Positions 60,336-64,000 of a stretch of 64,000 bases of DNA are shown here, one piece after another. Position 1 is the stretch's first letter; every line of letters begins with the position of its first letter. The translations under genes were made by a program, and so were the position numbers. The DNA comes from Cytophagales bacterium (GTDB lineage: Bacteria; Bacteroidota; Bacteroidia; Cytophagales; Cyclobacteriaceae), in NCBI GenBank assembly GCA_022360055.1, contig JAKSDO010000153.1:1-64000 (forward strand), written 5' to 3'. The notes under the pieces were generated by a model. That model saw only the letters and a list, made by a program, of their open reading frames with translations. It had not been told where the DNA came from and ran no database searches.

Positions 60336-60708
60336 TACAATAGATCATTAAAATTAAGAAACCAGCATTGACAGAAATGGTAAAATCTCTACTGATAAAT
60401 AAAACACGGCAATTTAAGAATATTTCCTTTACCGTCCAGAACCGTCATGTTTTGCGTTTTGAAAAAACCGATGTCTGAAGAAGGCCGGCTCAAGATCAAA
60501 AACCGGTTTACCAAAACGGCTCATGGGAGGGCCAGGCGTTAAAATATTTGTCATCGCATCGACTAATTTCCGGTCTTCCAAAGTCGGAACATTTTATGCA
60601 GGGCCGGTTTGTGCCTGTGCCGCCGAGATTATTTCCATTAAAATTCGCACGCCCTATGACGCGAATGAACATGCGAACGTATCTCTATCCGCCTTTTAAT
60701 TCTGTTTT
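60336..60708. other. intergenic stretch at the PUL 2 / GH29 junction
   Basis: About 370 bases with no convincing gene. A minus-strand run of about 50 codons without start (around 60500-60630) has no recognisable motif. Base composition shifts here from AT-rich (left) to more balanced (right). Confidence 0.4.
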
Positions 60709-62022
60709 CTAGAATTTCACATTTTCAAGTTTCACAACGATAGGGTTCGGCCATTTCCGGTCGTTGTAAATACGCTGGGCTCTCATGATATCCAGCTTCA
60801 ATCCCTCCCCGGTTTGCATAGCGGATGGCGAGGCGTCTACGTCGGTTTGATATTCCAAAATACTTCCGCCATGACCAAGCACCGATACCTTTGTTTTGCC
60901 GGTTCCCTCAATAGATTTCAGTATGAACTCCTTTCTTTCCCCAAGCTTCCAATCCGCTTCTCCGGTTATGAACGCATACATCGCATGCCCGTCTTTCTTT
61001 TTCAAAAACCAGATGTTGTCTTCGCGAATGGTCGCCAGAGGTTCCACATCTTCCATCGACTCCCGATTGATGAACATCCATAGCGCCACTTCATTCAGAA
61101 TCGCTTTTTGCTCGGGAGGCACATGACCTTCGGCATCGGGGCCGAAATTAAGGAGCAGGTTGCCTCCTTTGGCCCTGATCTCTATGACCATTTCTATTAC
61201 TTTTCCGGCGGACTTATACACTTCGTTCGTCGGGCGGTATTGCCATTGTGCGCTACTTGTATAGCACGCTTCCCACGGCGACGGGATGGGTGTGTCGGGG
61301 AGGTTCTGTTCCGGGGTTTCAATGGCGCCCCGGGTCACCACCACATCCGGATTGATCTCCCAGCATACTTTGGCCAGTTCCGTTTTTCCATATTGCTCCG
61401 CACCGTCCAGAAAAACCACGTCGATTTTACCGTAATTGGTCATCAGTTCTTTCATTTGCTCCCTGATATAATCCAGCAGCTCTGGATTGTTGGAAGGCAA
61501 TGTCGGCGCTCTTTTGCGACTGATCGGAATGCCCTGTTTGTTTATAAAATGAAAATCATCGGGTGAAAAATACAAGCCGATCGCCAGGCCTTCTTTTCTG
61601 AATGCTTCGACAATTTCGCCGGTGACATCTCTGCCAAACGGGGTGTTCATTATGTTGTAATCGGTGGTTTCGGTGTCGTACATGCAAAATCCGTTGTGGT
61701 GCTTGGTCGTAAATACCACGTATTTCATTCCTGCGGATTTTGCCATCTGCGCCCAGATTTCAGGGTCAAATCCGGATGGATCAAAGGTTTTGGGCAATTC
61801 GCGCTCATACCTTTTGATGTAGTCAGCGGATGCGCCGACCAATGAATGGCTGATCACCATACCCAATTGCACATCGTGGCTCCAATGGATAAACATACCG
61901 AAGCCCAAATCGGTGAACCATGCTTCCCTTTCCGGCTTGTTGAGGTTTAAAATTTCCTCCTGTGCAACGGCATTCCCCATCACAAGGATGCCGATCATGA
62001 TCGTTAAAACTTTGTTTTTCAT
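60709..62022 (-). CDS. GH29 alpha-L-fucosidase
   Basis: 437-residue exported enzyme (signal peptide MKNKVLTIMIGILVMGNAVAQ) that hydrolyses terminal alpha-L-fucose with retention. GH29 landmarks are present: FGMFIHWSHD with the substrate-binding His (46-47 region), KYVVFTTKHHNGFCMYDTETTDYN, GLYFSPDDFH, the nucleophile Asp206 in DVVFLDGAE, and GGNLLLNFGPDAEGHVPPEQ. A C-terminal beta-sandwich follows. It is oriented like the sulfatase upstream, suggesting action on a sulfated fucan or fucose-decorated glycan. The acid/base residue is variable in this family and I cannot assign it. Confidence 0.92.
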   Translation of the reverse strand: MKNKVLTIMIGILVMGNAVAQEEILNLNKPEREAWFTDLGFGMFIHWSHDVQLGMVISHSLVGASADYIKRYERELPKTFDPSGFDPEIWAQMAKSAGMKYVVFTTKHHNGFCMYDTETTDYNIMNTPFGRDVTGEIVEAFRKEGLAIGLYFSPDDFHFINKQGIPISRKRAPTLPSNNPELLDYIREQMKELMTNYGKIDVVFLDGAEQYGKTELAKVCWEINPDVVVTRGAIETPEQNLPDTPIPSPWEACYTSSAQWQYRPTNEVYKSAGKVIEMVIEIRAKGGNLLLNFGPDAEGHVPPEQKAILNEVALWMFINRESMEDVEPLATIREDNIWFLKKKDGHAMYAFITGEADWKLGERKEFILKSIEGTGKTKVSVLGHGGSILEYQTDVDASPSAMQTGEGLKLDIMRAQRIYNDRKWPNPIVVKLENVKF

Positions 62023-62040
62023 AATAGATATTTAATGACC

Positions 62041-62290
62041 CGTTAATTTTACAGCTTTGTTTTGATTTTTACCAGTCTTTCCGGTCTCGGCATCGACTTT
62101 GTCGAGAAATCGGTAAGCTTATCACGAAGCTCTGTAGCTTTTTGGGGCTTCAAATACCGCAAATCATTTGATTCGTTCTTGTCGCCCAGCCGTACCCCGA
62201 AACCTGTAGTGGCTGCTTTTTCACAGGAATCCTTAAAGAAGTCTTTTGAGCCGCTGATCTCCAGGATTTCGCCAGCAGGGTCAGCATCTC
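62041..62290 (-). pseudogene. possible C-terminal remnant of another sulfatase
   Basis: A minus-strand frame without start codon reads GDKNESNDLRYLKPQKATE, then LRDKLTDF, and stops at TAA near 62051. The pattern D.(G/N)ES.DL...P.KA.ELRDKL is how many sulfatases end. The remaining part of the 450-base gap to the sulfatase (62291-62475) has only interrupted frames. Evidence is limited to this short stretch. Confidence 0.35.
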
Positions 62291-62475
62291 GCGGCGGCTG
62301 TTTGTTTTACCCGCAGCTTTATTGATGATCATAGCATTATTTTCAGTCAGCTTTCAGACGACCAGGTCAGCTTTATCCAATCCGGTGGATGCCTTGCGGG
62401 ACGAATAAATTGCTTTTTTGATATTGAAACGGCTGAGCACGGCAATTAGAAGCAGTATAAATGCATTGTCCGGAT

Positions 62476-63999
62476 CTATTTATTCCGAGGTTGATCCCAG
62501 AAACGATATGGATCATTTACACCGGTCATTTCCCTAAGGAGCAGGCTTTCCATCTCCTTCAGTTTTTTTGCATATTTTGGATCATCCGCCAGGTTCACCT
62601 GTTTTTTATTCGGCTTGTTTCCCGTTAATGCAATCACTTCGGGATTACGATGCTCCCTGAGCAACTCATCCGGATTTTTTTTCAAATTGAACAGTTGCGT
62701 TTCTCTGACCTGACCATCCATCATGTCGTATTTGATCAGCTTCCAGTTTCCTTGCTTCACACAGCGCATTCCGGGCTTGGTGCCACCGCAATATACCCCA
62801 TATAATACATCGCGGATTTGATCTTTCTTCCCTTCCAATACAGGTCTGAAACTATACCCATCAGCGGTCCGGGGTTTCCGAATCCCAGCGAGGTCACACA
62901 TGGTCGGAAGAACATCCATCAAATAAATGTTGCCTCTTGCCTTACTTCCTTTTTTGATGCCAGGACCTTTCGCAAGGAATGGAACCTGCCAGCTATGTTC
63001 ATAGAGGTTCTGCTTACCCATCAAGCCATGTTTTCCGACTGCAATTCCGTGATCAGAAGTAAAAAAGATATAGGTGTTTTCCAATTCTCCCGTTTCTTTC
63101 AGTTTTTTGAGAACACGTCCTACCTGAATGTCAATATTCTCAATGCAGGCAAACTCTTTTCCTTTTTCATTGCGTACGGTTGCTTCATCCCGTTTTTCCA
63201 TTACTCCCTGCACGCGATACTCATCCCTCAGCTTAGGATGTCCATGAAAAAACGGATGCTCGGGAAGCCAGTTTACGGGCAATTTCGGAGTCCTGACGTT
63301 CACAGTCTCCGGGGGGCCAGGATCAATTGCTCCGTACTTTTTCAGCAGTTCGGGTTTCCCGTGTCGGGCGTCATGAGGATGCGAAAAGCCCAGATAAATT
63401 AGGAACGGCTTATCACCGGGGTTTTCGATTCTATGCTGCAAATAATCAATTACGTGATCTGCATGCCACTTACTGCCTGCTTCATCCTCAGCGCTCCTGC
63501 AAGTCTTATCGAAACGTTGCTCAAAAAGCCGGTTAGCCCCATCGTAACTATTCCCCCATTTGCATGTTCGGAATGTTTCATAGCCGGCGCGTTTAAGTAA
63601 AGCGGGCATACTATAAAATGCAGGATCCTCTGTTGTAAGATTTGCAAAATGTTTTGCAGGCTCATGCATATATTCGTCAGGTTTCGTTCTTGTCGGCAGG
63701 CCTTTTGTCCTCCAAACATTGCGGCCTGTCATGATCATGGTGCGAGACGGCGTACAAACTGCCCCACTCCACGACCCCATATGGTGAGCTGCAGTAAAAG
63801 TAATTCCTTCTTTCGACAATTTATCGAGATTAGGGGTATCACATATTTTATCCCCATATGCGTCAAGCGTACTTGCATCCTGATCGTCGGCGATGATAAA
63901 AAGGATATTCGGTCTTCGGTTTAATTCTTGAGCAACACCGGAACGTTCCGGCAAAAACAACCCTCCAAAACCTGCAAGTGCGAGCACCAGCTTTCGCAA
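62476..63999 (-). CDS. sulfatase (S1 type), CTPSR signature, at the window edge
   Basis: Third type I sulfatase, at least 507 residues. The formylglycine site is the Cys of VCTPSRTMIMTGR (residue 82 as counted here). Metal ligands are in FIIADDQDASTLDAYGD and FFTSDHGIAVGKHGLMGK, and the C-terminus has TQLFNLKKNPDELLREH. The first in-window codon is TTG at 63999. A hydrophobic leader follows it, but a true ATG may lie beyond the edge, so the 5' end is uncertain. It is likely co-transcribed with the GH29 gene, though a 450-base gap with a remnant separates them. Confidence 0.88.
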   Translation of the reverse strand: MRKLVLALAGFGGLFLPERSGVAQELNRRPNILFIIADDQDASTLDAYGDKICDTPNLDKLSKEGITFTAAHHMGSWSGAVCTPSRTMIMTGRNVWRTKGLPTRTKPDEYMHEPAKHFANLTTEDPAFYSMPALLKRAGYETFRTCKWGNSYDGANRLFEQRFDKTCRSAEDEAGSKWHADHVIDYLQHRIENPGDKPFLIYLGFSHPHDARHGKPELLKKYGAIDPGPPETVNVRTPKLPVNWLPEHPFFHGHPKLRDEYRVQGVMEKRDEATVRNEKGKEFACIENIDIQVGRVLKKLKETGELENTYIFFTSDHGIAVGKHGLMGKQNLYEHSWQVPFLAKGPGIKKGSKARGNIYLMDVLPTMCDLAGIRKPRTADGYSFRPVLEGKKDQIRDVLYGVYCGGTKPGMRCVKQGNWKLIKYDMMDGQVRETQLFNLKKNPDELLREHRNPEVIALTGNKPNKKQVNLADDPKYAKKLKEMESLLLREMTGVNDPYRFWDQPRNK

Positions 64000-64000
64000 G

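Overview
The window is typical Bacteroidota DNA. It carries two SusC/SusD outer-membrane uptake pairs, each preceded by an ECF sigma factor and a FecR-type anti-sigma gene, together with surface or periplasmic glycoside hydrolases, three sulfatases and a one-chain propeller/AraC regulator. The gene content (GH50 agarase-like enzyme, sulfatases, GH29, GH97) suggests a marine or algal-polysaccharide-degrading member. I cannot place it more finely than Cytophagales/Marinilabiliales-like. I saw no rRNA, tRNA or CRISPR array.

Layout. 0.3-7.1 kb is ordinary housekeeping: patatin phospholipase, a LysR regulator divergent from a membrane-anchored JAMM-like protein, a CNNM/CBS membrane protein, a SnoaL-like protein and a MarC protein. 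7.2-20 kb is polysaccharide utilisation locus 1 (PUL 1, all minus strand): sigma factor, FecR, SusC, SusD, GH50 agarase-like, and a clan GH-A enzyme of GH5 type. A GIY-YIG nuclease gene flanked by direct repeats has been inserted between sigma and FecR. 20.4-25.1 kb is a small catabolic operon (cupin isomerase-like, VOC protein, DhaK, DhaL, LsrF) divergent from an IclR regulator, with a perfect palindrome over the iclR start codon. 25.3-31.1 kb holds two large exported c-type cytochrome proteins closed by a strong terminator.

31.5-39.8 kb is a minus-strand sulfatase/GH97 group with its own membrane-spanning regulator and a decayed sulfatase tail. 39.9-40.1 kb contains a fragment of an IS3-type transposase. 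40.4-60.3 kb is PUL 2, visibly more AT-rich: sigma, FecR, SusC, SusD, then two large exported proteins I cannot assign to any family, two tandem DUF4838 lipoproteins, a DUF5703/GH95-like enzyme and a metallophosphoesterase. 60.7-64 kb has a GH29 alpha-fucosidase, a possible sulfatase remnant and a third sulfatase running off the edge.

How it works together: each SusC has an N-terminal STN signalling domain, so substrate binding is expected to be relayed through FecR to the sigma factor, which then transcribes its own PUL. PUL 1 is best read as targeting an agar-like galactan. The sulfatase/GH97 and sulfatase/GH29 groups point to sulfated galactan or fucan. The substrate of PUL 2 is unknown. 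The most novel candidates are the LsrF-DhaKL operon, which resembles a re-assembled autoinducer-2-type degradation route, the GIY-YIG/repeat element, and the unassigned enzymes of PUL 2.
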